Below, piece after piece: positions 47,401 to 58,227 of a DNA stretch of 60,000 nucleotides. Numbering within the stretch: position 1 is the stretch's first letter; every line of letters starts with the position of its first letter. This DNA is from Apostichopus japonicus. Its lineage: Eukaryota; Echinodermata; Holothuroidea; Aspidochirotida; Stichopodidae. The DNA is taken from the NCBI RefSeq assembly GCF_037975245.1, contig NC_092576.1, positions 2,725,501-2,785,500 on the forward strand. Reading direction: 5' to 3'. Under the pieces are notes generated by a model. That model was not told the origin of the DNA. It saw only the letters and a list, made by a program, of their open reading frames with translations, and did not search any database. The translations under genes and the position numbers were made by a program.

Positions 47401-50400
47401 CAACAAGCTTCTTAAAGGTTATCATGTAGTATATACACATCACATGTGTTAACGAGTGAAACATTGTTCACCAACTTCAATTTCCATTGCGTCAAACCTC
47501 AGACTGTTTTCCCCATGCAACTATTTTATTGTTTAAATCTAGATAACATTTTGAAATTTTCTTAGTCCCATCTGGGTTACCGTAGCGTCTACAAAATGTA
47601 AAATTCGTTTGGCGAGGATACCCAAACTGACCACTGTTTTCCCTTCCTCTTCACTTTTTGATAGCTGCCTGTCCCACTGCCGGTGGTGCTCTACGTTTTT
47701 TGTTTCCATGATCGATCACCCCCCCCCCCACTCCCCTCAATCGAAATTGCATATGTCGTCCATGTGATGTCGAACGGGTACTGCAGCAAACCAAATGAAT
47801 ATCGATGGAGAACAAATAATACATGAAATAGATTTCAACTGCAACATGTGGTCAAAATAGCGTACAATAAGGGCACATGCATAGACATTTAAAGCTATGT
47901 CACTTACACTACATATTTAATATATAAATTTCGTAATGACACAGGTAAACTTACGAGACAGGTTCCCATATAGAATTTGCTTCCGAAAAGTAGAAATATT
48001 CCGCTGCTTGTAGATCTATTCGTTCGTCAGAGTATTCATTAAAGAGTCCCCATCTGTAGTGGCCCCATTCATGCACAAGGACTCTTCCTAGTACGTACAA
48101 AGAGGCCAATCAACGGATTTGCATATCTGATCGTAAAACTTGAAGACTTGCTTATGGGCTACATATCAACTAAACACGCCACCATTTGTATTTCTACCAC
48201 TTGACTTTTGACCACGATCATAACTTTTACTATATATTTTGACAATACTACTTTTTTAAACTTATAGTATTTGATATATTCGTTACTCTATAAAGGTTAG
48301 AAGTCAATTCAATACTTCGCTTTGGAGTTATAGCAATGTTCCTAGTGTGACCTACGGCATTTGACGTTTCGTTGAACTCTGCCCTTTGTACCATTGCAAC
48401 CACATATTTTGATAGTATAAAACATTCCTATTATAGTTACGAAGGTTGCATGTTTATTCAATACATCCCTTTGAGTTAAAGCCAGAATCCCATTTTCACT
48501 TAATTTGACATTTGACCATTTTTTTTTTGACAACTGTCCCTATATGTTTGACTAGTAAGTATACCTTGAAAATAGTGTTCAAATTGCAGATTTTAAGCGT
48601 TTTGCAGTAAAGTGTCATCCACTTTCTGTTAAAATGTGGACGAAATTATTGGCGAAACCTATCGAGTTGTCTGGTTAGTCTAGTCAATCATGACGCATTG
48701 GATTGTGTGTTTAATATTTTCTGTTTGTAAGTCCTCAGTAGCAACTGGTCATAGATGTAACACATGTAAGAAATTATAAGACACGTCAGTTTAACGCTTT
48801 CTCTAAACACCCTTAAGAGTAGTCTGGCTAGTCCAGTCGATCATGATGCGTTGGGTTTTGTGTTTAGTATTTTCTGTTTGTAAGTCCTTCTAATTAGCAA
48901 CTGGTCATAAATGTAACACATGTAAGGAATTATAGCACACATAAGTTTTAACTGATTAACGGGTACTCACCTGAAACAAAACCCTTGGAATCCCTTTTTA
49001 CCCCTCCCGCAGACATGAACTTCCCATCTCCCTCCCTCGTTCACTCTACTATGGGTGACCCTCAAGCCTCGCTTCTCAGGAACATTATTAATTACAACAA
49101 GGCAACCTACAGTCCTATTGGGCTGAGATAATAGTCGTAATGGGCTCAATAGGCTGTTTATATTGTCAGCTCCGTTATAATGTAGATCTCGAGTAAAATC
49201 AAGAGAATTCTATTATTTGTAATACTGTCTGCATGAAAGCTGATAATTGTTATGGCGTATTCTTTATATATCAAACGTCTGGCACGTTTGAAGCTATGTT
49301 GAAAGAGTAACCAATAGTACGATCATTATGCCTAGATTGATGTTATATTTGCACTTCTTCGTCTTAGTTTCTATTGTTCTCTGTAAAAATGTAAAAAACC
49401 TACCATAGTCACCAACCCTTGCCTGCAAATGTCGATAAGAAAGTAGAAAATTTGACGTCATGTGGATGTAGAGTGATTGTTCACCGCATCCAGCAAATTG
49501 TTTGGTGTATGGTAGGGCCGTATTGGGTCCATCCGGTGCGAATCGTGGGTTATGTGGCGCTATGATGAGATCTGCTCCATTGAATGTGGCGTTACCAGGT
49601 GAACTATAAGTTGACTTATCTGACCAGGTTTGTGGTATCAGGATAGTAACTTCCTTAAAAAACGCCCTCTTTTTGGTTGCGTTGTACAAATATGATGACC
49701 CGTTGGTGAACATATCCTGATGGTAGAGGATGTTCATGATGTCTTATCAGCTCGGAATGATACCAAGTTGAGATACTTTAACTTAAAGGTGTTTCAAGTT
49801 TAATTTTCGAGAGGTGAAATAATTAATATTACATCTACATTTCCTTAAAGGAGATATTTTCGATGGCTCTAAATTTATCTGACTTTGAGGTATTCTAGCT
49901 TGTAGCTCTAACATTAGCAATCGAATAACACTGATAGTGTAGAGCAGAAAATGATCTTGCTATAGAGAGTGATACATTGTTTTAATACTAATCGTTAGCA
50001 CTGTGCCGATGAAACACTTACAGGGCCCATACATTGTGTAGTTTTGTTCTTCAAAAGCTTACACCATTATTTTATATAGAAAACAAAATCACCAACTTCT
50101 CGTTTACTTTAAATCATGAAAAGCCATTTAAACAAACACCAGTGTTGTTCGCCACTTTGATACAGAAACTAGTTAATTATGTGGTTTTCTCCTTGCTTAT
50201 GAAATAGTTATTTGATGAGTAGTTCTTCATTTTGTTTGTAGTATTCTTTGCTTCTCATGTCACTTTGACCAGTTATATAGTAATATTTGTCAGCATTGTT
50301 AAGTGTTGACTAATAAATTCAGTTACAGCACAAAAGATTATGAACAATGACAGTTACCGTATACGGTCACTGCAATACGTACACTTTCAACATTATTTGT

Positions 50401-50814
50401 TTTAATATAAGATAAACAGTTTCCATTTACATTAAACTTATGCCCTGTACCATACGTTCATGGTCAATAAAATCAAAACATAACTTGATCCGCATATCGA
50501 AACACCACCAGCAAAAATACCAACAACAAGTAATATCCAAACAATAACGGTATAGCAGGTTCGGTATCGTCAACTTCAAACTGAAATTTTGAACATTGCA
50601 AATTAATGTGCTTTCTAGTTACCTTAATGATATCAATGATCTTGGAATTTTCTTCTTCATCTGGGTGAATAGCTACCACAAGTCCTGTATATTCATTATT
50701 CACCAGTTTTACCCCGGATGGTTTCGTAAGACCTACTGAGGGCTGCACTGCAGTAAGGATTATGACAGATAGTAGAAGTAGAGCCAGCAATGCTGAATCA
50801 TTGGAGGCCATCAT
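37896..50814 (-). CDS. CLCA: Calcium-activated chloride channel regulator, 15 exons
   Basis: Joined minus-strand exons: 50814-50623, 49716-49404, 48087-47955, 47338-47164, 45750-45618, 45293-45181, 44569-44342, 43116-42930, 42528-42419, 42159-42039, 41362-41244, 40658-40379, 39899-39702, 39499-39251, 38458-37896. All introns are GT-AG, all phases agree, and the total is 3114 bases (1037 residues). Order: signal peptide (1-28); CLCA N-terminal domain with zincin motif HEWGHYRWGLFNE (H174, E175, H178, E186); VWA domain with MIDAS DTSGS (347-351), T418 and D448; beta-rich middle with VVYAEVRQG and LLDNGAGADVTKDDG; fibronectin-III-like region from about 816; Thr-rich linker; membrane helix about 984-1006; short cytosolic tail. 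CLCA proteins are secreted or membrane-tethered self-cleaving metalloproteases that modulate calcium-activated chloride channels. Length fits the family (about 900-1000) and nothing is broken. One family residue differs: N185 where DE is usual. Which CLCA paralogue it is cannot be said. Confidence 0.95.
39251..39499 (-). CDS. CLCA: CLCA exon 14 (768-850)
   Basis: Gly/Pro-rich linker, then PPSKITDLTV and VKFTAPGDDLDFGSG, the start of the fibronectin-III-like region. Confidence 0.93.
39702..39899 (-). CDS. CLCA: CLCA exon 13 (702-767)
   Basis: Begins GADVTKDDGIYSRYFTQF, continuing the LLDNGAGAD.TKDDGxYSRYF signature across the intron. Donor tatg|gtaagt. Confidence 0.94.
40379..40658 (-). CDS. 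CLCA: CLCA exon 12 (609-701)
   Basis: Begins PGSWEYIIQNLA, includes KPLVVYAEVRQGFYPVINAN and ends ELQLLDNGA plus one base, all strong family blocks. Confidence 0.93.
41244..41362 (-). CDS. CLCA: CLCA exon 11 (569-608)
   Basis: Beta-rich segment beginning VAIDVRLTSPTGETF and ending INGIAE at gag|gtaaga. Confidence 0.9.
42039..42159 (-). CDS. CLCA: CLCA exon 10 (529-568)
   Basis: Reads LQSTVASFLVGDTEFRKSVY, then IDSTLGRATVFDFTYF, matching the VxIDSTVGxxTxF strand block after the VWA domain. Confidence 0.9.
42419..42528 (-). CDS. CLCA: CLCA exon 9 (492-528)
   Basis: Reads GGQFDLQTDNSESTGISDAF, end of the VWA region. Consensus donor gag|gtaagt. Confidence 0.88.
42930..43116 (-). CDS. CLCA: CLCA exon 8, VWA (430-491)
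   Basis: Contains KIMLITDGEDG with the third MIDAS aspartate (D448) and ends AKETG at acag|gtaaga. Confidence 0.93.
44342..44569 (-). CDS. CLCA: CLCA exon 7, VWA (354-429)
   Basis: Starts TNNRHMKLAAAARNFITSVA and ends TCIGCGMREALN at aat|gtgagc. Thr418 is the likely second MIDAS residue. Confidence 0.93.
45181..45293 (-). CDS. CLCA: CLCA exon 6, VWA start with MIDAS (316-353)
   Basis: Ends LRIVLVLDTSGSMS at the donor agt|gtaaga. DTSGS is the DxSxS part of the metal-ion-dependent adhesion site. Confidence 0.93.
45618..45750 (-). CDS. CLCA: CLCA exon 5 (272-315)
   Basis: Reads VTNFCDSD, then NSEAPTKQNKFCDGRSSWDV, matching the conserved EFC...HNxEAPNxQNxxCxxRSxW block of the family. Confidence 0.92.
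47164..47338 (-). CDS. CLCA: CLCA exon 4 (213-271)
   Basis: Cysteine-containing part of the N-terminal domain: CPTGWRLKYL, ENGCFTEA and SIMQSVIFPE. The acceptor (tacatataaatag) is rather weak, but phase and family match support it. Confidence 0.88.
47955..48087 (-). CDS. CLCA: CLCA exon 3, zinc-protease motif (169-212)
   Basis: Reads GRVLVHEWGHYRWGLFNEYS. This holds the HExxH zinc site and the downstream Glu of the CLCA zincin. Donor ctc|gtaagt. Confidence 0.92.
49404..49716 (-). CDS. CLCA: CLCA exon 2 (65-168)
   Basis: Begins DMFTNGSSYLYNATKKRAFF after the acceptor ctctaccatcag, continues the N-terminal CLCA domain and ends GDY plus one base at tatg|gtaggt. The open frame extends a few codons further upstream to another ATG (MNILYHQ), but the phase with exon 1 and the family pattern favour the start chosen here. 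Confidence 0.9.
50623..50814 (-). CDS. CLCA: CLCA exon 1 (residues 1-64)
   Basis: Starts MMASNDSALLALLLLSVIIL, a clear signal peptide, and ends IIDIIK at the donor aag|gtaact. A TATAAAG lies only about 10 bases before the first ATG, too close for a usual TATA box, so the real transcription start may be further upstream. Confidence 0.9.
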
Positions 50815-50831
50815 CGGTTCCCTTTATACGT

Positions 50832-51880
50832 ACATGAAGTCACATGGGATGACAATTCATCAAATAGCCGTGCTAATGAGGGGAAAGAGAAAAAAATCAG
50901 CAATGTTAGGCTACTGGAAGGACTCCAGAAATACACATTTTAGTGACAGTTCGAATGTTTCATATCTGAAGAGTTTGGACGATTTGATCCTTAATAACAA
51001 CAACAGACTACTTACTGACTTTCAGTTACGATGTGATGCTATATTACAATAATATAATATCCATATCATGAAAATTGGATAGTTTCGAAAGTTGAACCAA
51101 ATTATTAGCAAATGTTATTTCACTAAACTATGGTTGAAGTTAGTATTCGAATGTTTCATTTTCCTCTACTCCCGACGCTTCTCGGTTATAAAGTATTACT
51201 TTTCCACGTATGTTAATATAATATCCAGAGACTATACTTACAATATTGCAAACAAAATATTTCTTCAAATATTAGGATGCCTCGTAGGTATACGTTTAAG
51301 TTCCAATGGTCACACTTCACAGATTCCCTTATTGAAATTTGATATGGTACTCTTTCGGCAAAAGTCAATCTTTTTACTGATGCATGCTGTGTTCTGCGTG
51401 CAGAGTAGAAAACTAACTTCGAAGTTCGCACAGACACCAAACTATCTATGCGGGGTATGATTGTACATGCACGTGTGGAACTTGGACCCGATAGTATATC
51501 AAATATGTATTTTACACATTGTTTCAACTATAGACTTTAAGCTTTCGGCAATATTTATTTAGGAACTGTCTACTCGTAATATTGGTAAGGCAAACAATGT
51601 AGATTTGTCTTAAAGCGACATAAGGAACAAGTGAATCAGTATGACTGGTAACTGAGGTAAAAACTGTGATAATAAATTCACAATTAAGAAATTATTTGGC
51701 CTTGTTTTACACTGTAAAGTTATTATAATACGAGGGATCAAGTGAGAAAGCTAACGGTTTAATGTTGATGCAGATCAAAGGTGTTAAAATGGTATGTCTT
51801 TACACACTACTAGTAAATCATCAGATAACTTTGTTTGCCATGTAGATGATTATCTAAAACGTGCAATAAAGACCGATCGT
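50832..51880. other. Upstream region of CLCA, no gene seen
   Basis: Likely promoter side of the CLCA gene. Open frames on both strands here (96, 122 and 104 codons) lack splice support and recognisable motifs. Confidence 0.4.
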
Positions 51881-51883
51881 TGA

Positions 51884-52150
51884 GAGAGGGTGTGGGCAAG
51901 TGGTTAAGGCAGTGGACTTGTGTTCTGAGGATTACAGGTTCGAGCCCTGGCCAGATCATTGCGTTGTGTCATTGGGCAAGGCGCTTTATCTCCATTGCCT
52001 CTCTTCACCCAGGTGTATAAATGGGGACTTGCGAGGTAACTTGTAAATATAGTTGCGTACGCCGGGTTGTGGCTGCACCCTATGGGAAGTCCCCCGGGGG
52101 ACACGTGGTCGTGGTGCACTGTGGTGCCACAGGAGAGATTAATTGAATTG
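51884..52150 (+). mobile_element. tRNA-derived SINE, family 1, best-preserved head
   Basis: Head gtgggcaagtggttaaggc (A-box-like) and ggttcgagccc (B box), then ttgtgtcattgggcaaggcg, gtgtataaatggggacttgc and gaggtaac. It ends in attaattgaattg. Same family as the copies at 3609 and 19672. Confidence 0.8.
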
Positions 52151-52192
52151 TGGAAGTAGTCAATATCTGTTCGATGTCAAGGTTATAATCCA

Positions 52193-52745
52193 GCTCTGAA
52201 ATCATACAGGAGAATACTAAATGTGAAGACTTTCATATAGCTAAGCTGACTACTGCCGTAGACAGTAAATATTAAAACCTGCATATAGTAGCTATGCTGA
52301 CTGCTGCCGTAGACAGTAAATATTAAAACCTGCTTATAGTAGCTTAGCTGACTGCTGCCGTAGACAGTAAATGTGAAGACCTGCATAGAGTAGCTTAGCT
52401 GACTGCTGCCGTATACAGTAAATGTGCAGACCTGTATAAAGTAGCTTAGCTGACTGCTGCCGTAGACAGTAAATGTGCAGACCTACATAGAGTAGCTTAG
52501 CTGACTGCTGCCGTAGACAGTAAATGTGAAGACCTGCATTGAGTAGCTTAGCTGACTGCTGCCGTAGACAGTAAATGTGCAGACCTGTATAAAGTAGCTT
52601 AGCTGACTGCTGCCGTAGACAGTAAATGTGCAGACCTGCATAGAGTAGCTTAGCTGTCTGCTGCCGTAGACAGTAAATGTGAAGACCTGCATAGAGTAGC
52701 TAAGCTGACTGCTGCGGTAGACAGTAAATGTGAAGACCTGTATAC
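52193..52745 (+). repeat. 51-bp tandem array, about 11 units
   Basis: The phrase ctgccgtagacagtaaat repeats every 51 bp (for example 52253, 52304), with the rest of the unit gtgnagacctgcatagagta and gcttagctga. Variants such as tatnaaacc at the left end show gradual divergence along the array. Because 51 is a multiple of 3, repeated frames appear on the minus strand; they are not genes. Confidence 0.93.
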
Positions 52746-52754
52746 CCGTGTGCC

Positions 52755-53150
52755 ACCCTCCATATCCTGGTTGTTTTCACCAGGTTTCCTGGTGAATGAG
52801 ACTTGAACAAAATCCTGGTAGAAATAACCAAGATATCCTGGTTAAATTTGCTGGTTTTGATTTTGCCACTATTCTGGTTATCCTAGTTAATATCAATGAG
52901 TATTTCACCTCATTCTGTCCTGGTTGATGTGACTACTATCCTGGTTAATATCAAGCGTATTCCACCTATTATAGGTTAAATTAACTAACATTTCCTAGCT
53001 GGTGCCAATACTTTCCTGGTTAATACTATAGATCGTTTCACCTTTTTTTATGGTTCAATTAAACATTTCCTGATTGATGTGACTATTAGCCTGGTAAATA
53101 TCAAATAATTTTCCACCCCATTTATCATTAATACTATTGGGTATACCACC
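52755..53150 (+). repeat. Degenerate repeat with tcctggttaatatcaa
   Basis: About six loose copies of a unit of about 65 bp holding tttcctggttaatatcaa and tttcacct. The copies become weaker to the right. Confidence 0.65.
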
Positions 53151-55252
53151 TTATCCTCGATTAAAGTTGCAATGTATTCAAATTATGGAAAGGCAAAACA
53201 TAAATTATAAGACAACATAATCAAATTTACTGAAAGTTTATTACTTTTGAAGTTTGAGTAAATAAACATTGAAAAAATAGTTAAATTAATTCCTCAAATA
53301 TTTATACGATGAAATTCTATAAGAAATGCAATACTGAAGACAAAATGTTGAGGACATATGTTTCACATTACCATCGTCACATGCCGCGGCTTGCTTGACT
53401 TCAACTGTGAGGTATAACAGGGAATACCAAGACCTTGTTCAGCACTTTTGCACAAGGAAACAAAATCACTTGAACAGTTTTTACTACGGAACAAGAATTG
53501 AACAAAGTTGACTCAATTATAGGTCACGTGCTATGATTTTACTAGGGCAAATGGACCCTTTACCTGTCTCCTAATATACTTTATCAAAGCCTCTCTCACA
53601 ATAACCTGTATGTTACGACAAAATCCAGCCCTGCAGCAGTAGCTACTTTTCTTTGAACTAGCTAGGAAGGTCTTAAAAGATCTATGTTCATATTGTTGTT
53701 GATAAGGATGACCTACTACCAAATATTTTTTTTTTAGTTTAATTATTTATTTATTGGTAATTAAATTATATTCCGAATTTAATAACCAATATATTTTACT
53801 ACTTTGCACTGGCAAACCGAATATCTTTAACCATTAACTATGAAATCTATGCAAGGCTCTGCAAGTCAATAATGATGTTACCAACGATACCATTCATGGT
53901 TTATTTATTAGCTCCTCCTTTGCCGTCACATTCTTGTGCAAACTATTTTAACTCAAATACAAAGTGGTAATTGTGGATTATAATCTCAAGAAAGATTAAT
54001 TTGAAAAGATTTTGAACAAACAGTTGAAGAATACATCGAAGTATCCGTTAACATGAACTTTCTGAAACTCCGACCCCTAACCACCATCTTCATCCTTGAC
54101 AATAATTATGATCACATTTGCATACATTCACATATCTGTCCGTGGACAAGAAGCATTTTCAAAGAATTAACGTAACCGACTCCTAAATGACCGTGCACAT
54201 AAAATTCCTGAACACCTCTATATGTCTCTTCATCACAGGTCATCTCTGTCCAGTTTCATTGAAGTTGTACTTTGTAATTGTGGAGAGAGAGATGGATTGA
54301 AATGGAACTTTTTCTCATAAACAGCTACAATCACATTCCTGATGTGCATCGTCCGAGCCAGAGATATGTCTCTATTACTGCAAAGCTGTCTAACTACTTC
54401 TTGAAAGAACCAAAATTCAAATCCTGTGCACAGATGATTGATTCTGTTTGTAAAACGAATAAATCATAACAATCAACGCAAGTTATTTGTTAACATCAAT
54501 CAGATTTGCTAAAAATAGTCAATGGTGGTTTGTAACTTTATTGTTATTTGCTTGGCTTATAGCCCATATCAAAGTCTGCAAGCATTCTTGCATTTATTGT
54601 TCTCAATGAACAAAAAGGGTGTTGTTTACATGCAACTACATAAATATATGGTAACCAGTCTACGGCAAACTTCAAACGCTTCAAAATTTGGCAATAATTT
54701 TGTTGTTGTATACTAGTTACAGCTTTCATCATATGATTTTTTTGTGCACAAGCCAATGATTGTCAGGGGTCATTATAACTAAGTATTGTGCGCTCCTGTC
54801 GTGGTACTTTAAAGTGCATGTTTTCATGGAGATCTATAGGGATGCGAGTTTTTCTGGATATGCGTTACATTTAAATCTTGGAAAAAACAATGAGTGAAGC
54901 GTTATAGACATTTTATGTGTATGACACTGTTCAGGGTTAATCATGTTGGGGTGCGGGAATTCTCTAGTATTGAAAAATTATTTCTGTAATGGTTTGATCC
55001 TTTCCGGTACAGTAGGGTCAAACCAGGGTATAAAGCATGAACATTGCAGCAACATAAACGAACATGTTCACTCGTTGCAAATCTTCTGAAGTAAAGCATA
55101 TCAGTATTTTGGTATGGAGATATTTTACTTCTACTGGACAGTATTCAGATGCATTACATTGAACGGTGCTTACAATCTGAGGGCTAAGTAAACTGCAGCC
55201 AGCAGTTTTTCCATGTATTTTTCAATGGAATTGGAAGGCTCAAGGTGGTGTT
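53151..55252. other. Intergenic or 3' UTR stretch, no gene seen
   Basis: A plus-strand frame at 54278-54469 (63 codons) was considered but has no splice or family support. Part of this region may be the 3' UTR of the minus-strand gene ending at 55253. Confidence 0.4.
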
Positions 55253-55313
55253 TCATTTACTGTACTCTGTCATGGCTGTAAGCTCCTCTTGGGACAAATC
55301 TTCTATTCTATTT
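55253..55313 (-). CDS. Terminal exon of an unidentified gene
   Basis: Acceptor ttttgttttggcag, then one base completing a codon, NRIEDLSQEELTAMTEYSK and TGA at 55255-55253. The phase fits the exon at 55481-55619. The protein family is not recognised. Confidence 0.5.
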
Positions 55314-55480
55314 CTGCCAAAACAAAATAACACATAACAGCAGAAAAGAGTTATTTATTTCTGCACCTAACAGAAGCTGGTCACATATGTTAGGAAATAT
55401 TTTAAAAGTAAAACAAAATTAATTCCAAGGTCTTTACTTAGTTTTAAACCATGCTTAAATACTTACCAGTTTATATATAC

Positions 55481-55619
55481 CCAGGTTGTAAACATTCCTC
55501 TTTGGAGAGATGTATGACAGGGCAGTGTAAATGTGTCCCTTTTTGAATGTTCAGAAAATCAATGCCATATGGGCAGTTCAGTTTATTGAGATTTACACCA
55601 ATTTCATGATCTGCTGTGC
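55481..55619 (-). CDS. Penultimate exon of an unidentified gene
   Basis: Acceptor atttccattttag, donor ctgg|gtatat. It reads TADHEIGVNLNKLNCPYGID, then FLNIQKGTHLHCPVIHLSKE and ECLQP. Two bases left over at the end join with one base of the next exon to give Gly, so the frame continues. Three Cys and three His residues are spread through it, but no known zinc-binding spacing is clear. Upstream exons were not found before the TA-rich region. Confidence 0.5.
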
Positions 55620-56915
55620 CTAAAATGGAAATATAATCTGCCTAACTTACAGTGCTCCAATACCTACTTTTGGGGAGTATAATTGTAGTATACGAACAGC
55701 ATGAGATGTAATATCCAACGGTTCATATTCATGTCTGTTTTATATTGCAAGAAGTGTATATATGTGCAAAGATGTGACCTAGTTATGTAGTGTTTCATTT
55801 TTACATTACTCATGTGGATAAAACTTACATGTGACTAGGGCTAGACACCTATATCATTGTATGGATAGGCTTAGCCTAATTAACTTACAATTCAGCCAAA
55901 ACCTATTACAGTTTGACACACCAGTACCCCCCGCCTCCTCCTCCCCTACCCCAAAGCATTGATGTTGACCAATTTATATTGAAGCATAGTCTAGATGAAA
56001 ATTTACAAAAAAAAGAGTTTCATGGTTTTTATAAATGAAAAGTTTAAAATTATCATTTTCTCAATAAATTTACATTATCAATACATTTAACCTAATGTAG
56101 CTTCATTGCAATACATATAACCTAATAAGGCTTAATTGCTATAGCCTAGCCTGACCGCCTGGGTAAGTTTTACACTAGGTTAGTCTAGGCCACTACAATA
56201 AATGCGTCATATGCAAAAGCCATATTTTCTTCTTTCACTGTTGGCAATCACTAGTATAGCCATTTCCCCAAACATGTAGACCACTAGTGGTCTTAACATA
56301 TCCACTGTTTAGCTTAGGCCTAGTCTTTTTAAAAGCGAAGGCAAGCTACGGGAACTAAAGTGTGCTGACCCATGCGTAAAAATTGCTGTGCATAAATGTG
56401 TGGCTTTCGTTAGGTGTGCCCTCAGAACTCACTGTACACCACATTTACTCGCATTTGGTAGAGTTAGAAGCGCCCTTGATTTAGCAAAGGCCAGGTCTTG
56501 ATTAGTATGAGTATGATTCACAGTAGGCATACACTTTCTTAGGTCTAGTCCTGAAGGTAGCATGGACACCTAAGCCTTAAAACACCCCAATACTATAACT
56601 TCCTTTTATTTACAAATATGTAAGTACATGCTTGCACACGGGTCATTTTGGAGAGAAATAATTGTAACTTTGTAGTTTTCGTGAAATTGGCTCTTGCTGT
56701 AGGTTGTCATGGCGAAATCGTGTATTTCTTAGGGCAGTCGGAACTTCGCAGTGTTCCGAACTTCGCAATACTGACTATGCTTAATAATTTAGCTAGGCTA
56801 TTCTATATCTCATAGTCAGTAGTATGGTCACTGCGAAGTTCGGAGACCTAAGCATTTAACACCCCCAAAACTATAACTTTTTATTGACAAATATGTAAGT
56901 ATTTGCTTGCACACG

Positions 56916-56965
<50 letters not shown>

Positions 56966-56974
56966 TATATATTA

Positions 56975-57010
<36 letters not shown>
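55620..57010. other. Mostly non-coding, hairpin and small repeats
   Basis: Contains an imperfect inverted repeat (about 56745-56845, arms with ccgaacttcgca and tactgactatg). A short direct repeat (actataactt...tatgtaagta...gcttgcacacggg) occurs at 56592-56643 and 56871-56918. A TA tract runs from 56919 to 57014. Confidence 0.6.

Positions 57011-57014
<4 letters not shown>
56919..57014. repeat. TA microsatellite, about 95 bp
   Basis: Almost pure (TA)n with a few interruptions. It borders the left edge of the tandem duplication. Confidence 0.95.
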
Positions 57015-57015
<1 letters not shown>

Positions 57016-57466
57016 GTGCGTTCGTGACAATGATCTAGAAATAGCCTCCCCACCTCCAACTAATGTCCTTCTTTAATCACTTCTCCCGCTCAAACTGTAA
57101 CATGCAATGTACATGTCTAAGCAAAATGGCGGCTAAACTATGTTTGACACATCATCAAATTTGAATGCCGTAGATTTTCATTCGAAAACGAGCATAGTTT
57201 ACCTACCTCAAAATGCATACGATTCTTCCAGAGTTGTGTGTACACGGTGATTAAACTATGCCTCTACAGAACACAACATATACATTGCCACAATTATATT
57301 TGACACTCGTATGTAGCCTGTTCGGTTTTCTGCAGTTTTTGGTTGGTTTATTGATCTGTTTTACTTCCACGTACTGTTTCAGGTATATCATAATCTCATT
57401 TTGTCACTCTCAACGGCATACAACGGCTACAAAACATGAAAATGAGCCATATAACGGTCTACGTTG

Positions 57467-57541
<75 letters not shown>

Positions 57542-57760
57542 TCACTTGGCCAATGTTTACAGTAGTGTGAGAAAATAAATAAACCCGCATATCGAAAGGT
57601 GTTGACAAGATCACGATCAAGACACGTACACAATTGGATTTAGCCCAACGGTAAAGAAACGCAAAGGGATGTCCTAATCAACCTTTGTCTCTATCTTCCA
57701 TGCATCCGAATGAACTTGCACATTTTTGGCTGAATGGGTTAAGTGAAGTATATGAGCCAA
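57013..57760 (+). repeat. Tandem duplication, copy 1
   Basis: Aligns with 58228-58870. Shared landmarks in order: caatgatctagaaatagc, gcaaaatggcggctaa, gaatgcngtaga, gagcatagtttac, atacgattcttccagan, gattaaantatgcctctan, ttctgcagtttttggttggt. It also holds a TA tract (57468-57540) at a position where copy 2 has none. Confidence 0.85.
57468..57540. repeat. TA microsatellite, about 73 bp
   Basis: Pure (TA)n inside duplication copy 1. The YIYIYI-type reading frames across it are not genes. Confidence 0.95.
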
Positions 57761-57884
57761 GATATAGGTCTGACTGACATCCCAAGTGGGTAAATGTTAA
57801 TATCTAGTTGTATATTCCGTTACGGGTATGCACTATGACTAAATAATGCATAAAGGTTACAGACCCCAACAATATACAAAATTA

Positions 57885-57955
57885 AAAATATGTTCAAGGG
57901 GGGGCGGCTGCCCCCTTGCCCCCCCCCCCCGCCCCTTGGCTACGCGCCTGATTCC
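57885..57955. repeat. G/C-rich transposon-like end
   Basis: A G run and a C run flank ggcggctgcccccttg, followed by ccttggctacgcgcctgatt. A similar ccctggctacgtacctgat occurs at 59743-59761. The pattern looks like the end of a dispersed element; only one end is visible. Confidence 0.4.
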
Positions 57956-58227
57956 AGTAGTAGCGATCTTTCTGTTTGAAACCATTTACATTTTGCGTCG
58001 ACCATTAATAAGAAAAATAAAAGAAAAAAAAATGTCCACTGGTTCTCCTTCAGGTCAAAATTTATCTCTGTTGTGTGTTCCTTTTTATCCAGGTATCGCA
58101 AAAATGAGGTCAGCTTTAATTTGTTAGTGTTTCCCATATACAGTTGGACGGGAGATTTAAGCAGCTGAAACTGTTACCCCACTATGTGACCTAAGATAAT
58201 GCAAAATGTATATTATTACAATATATA

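Noticed and set aside
54278-54469. 63-codon plus-strand frame beginning MWRERW
   Set aside because: Composition is not unreasonable, but there is no family match, no splice context and no neighbour to support it.
56871-57633. YIYIYI frames
   Set aside because: Simple translation of TA microsatellites.
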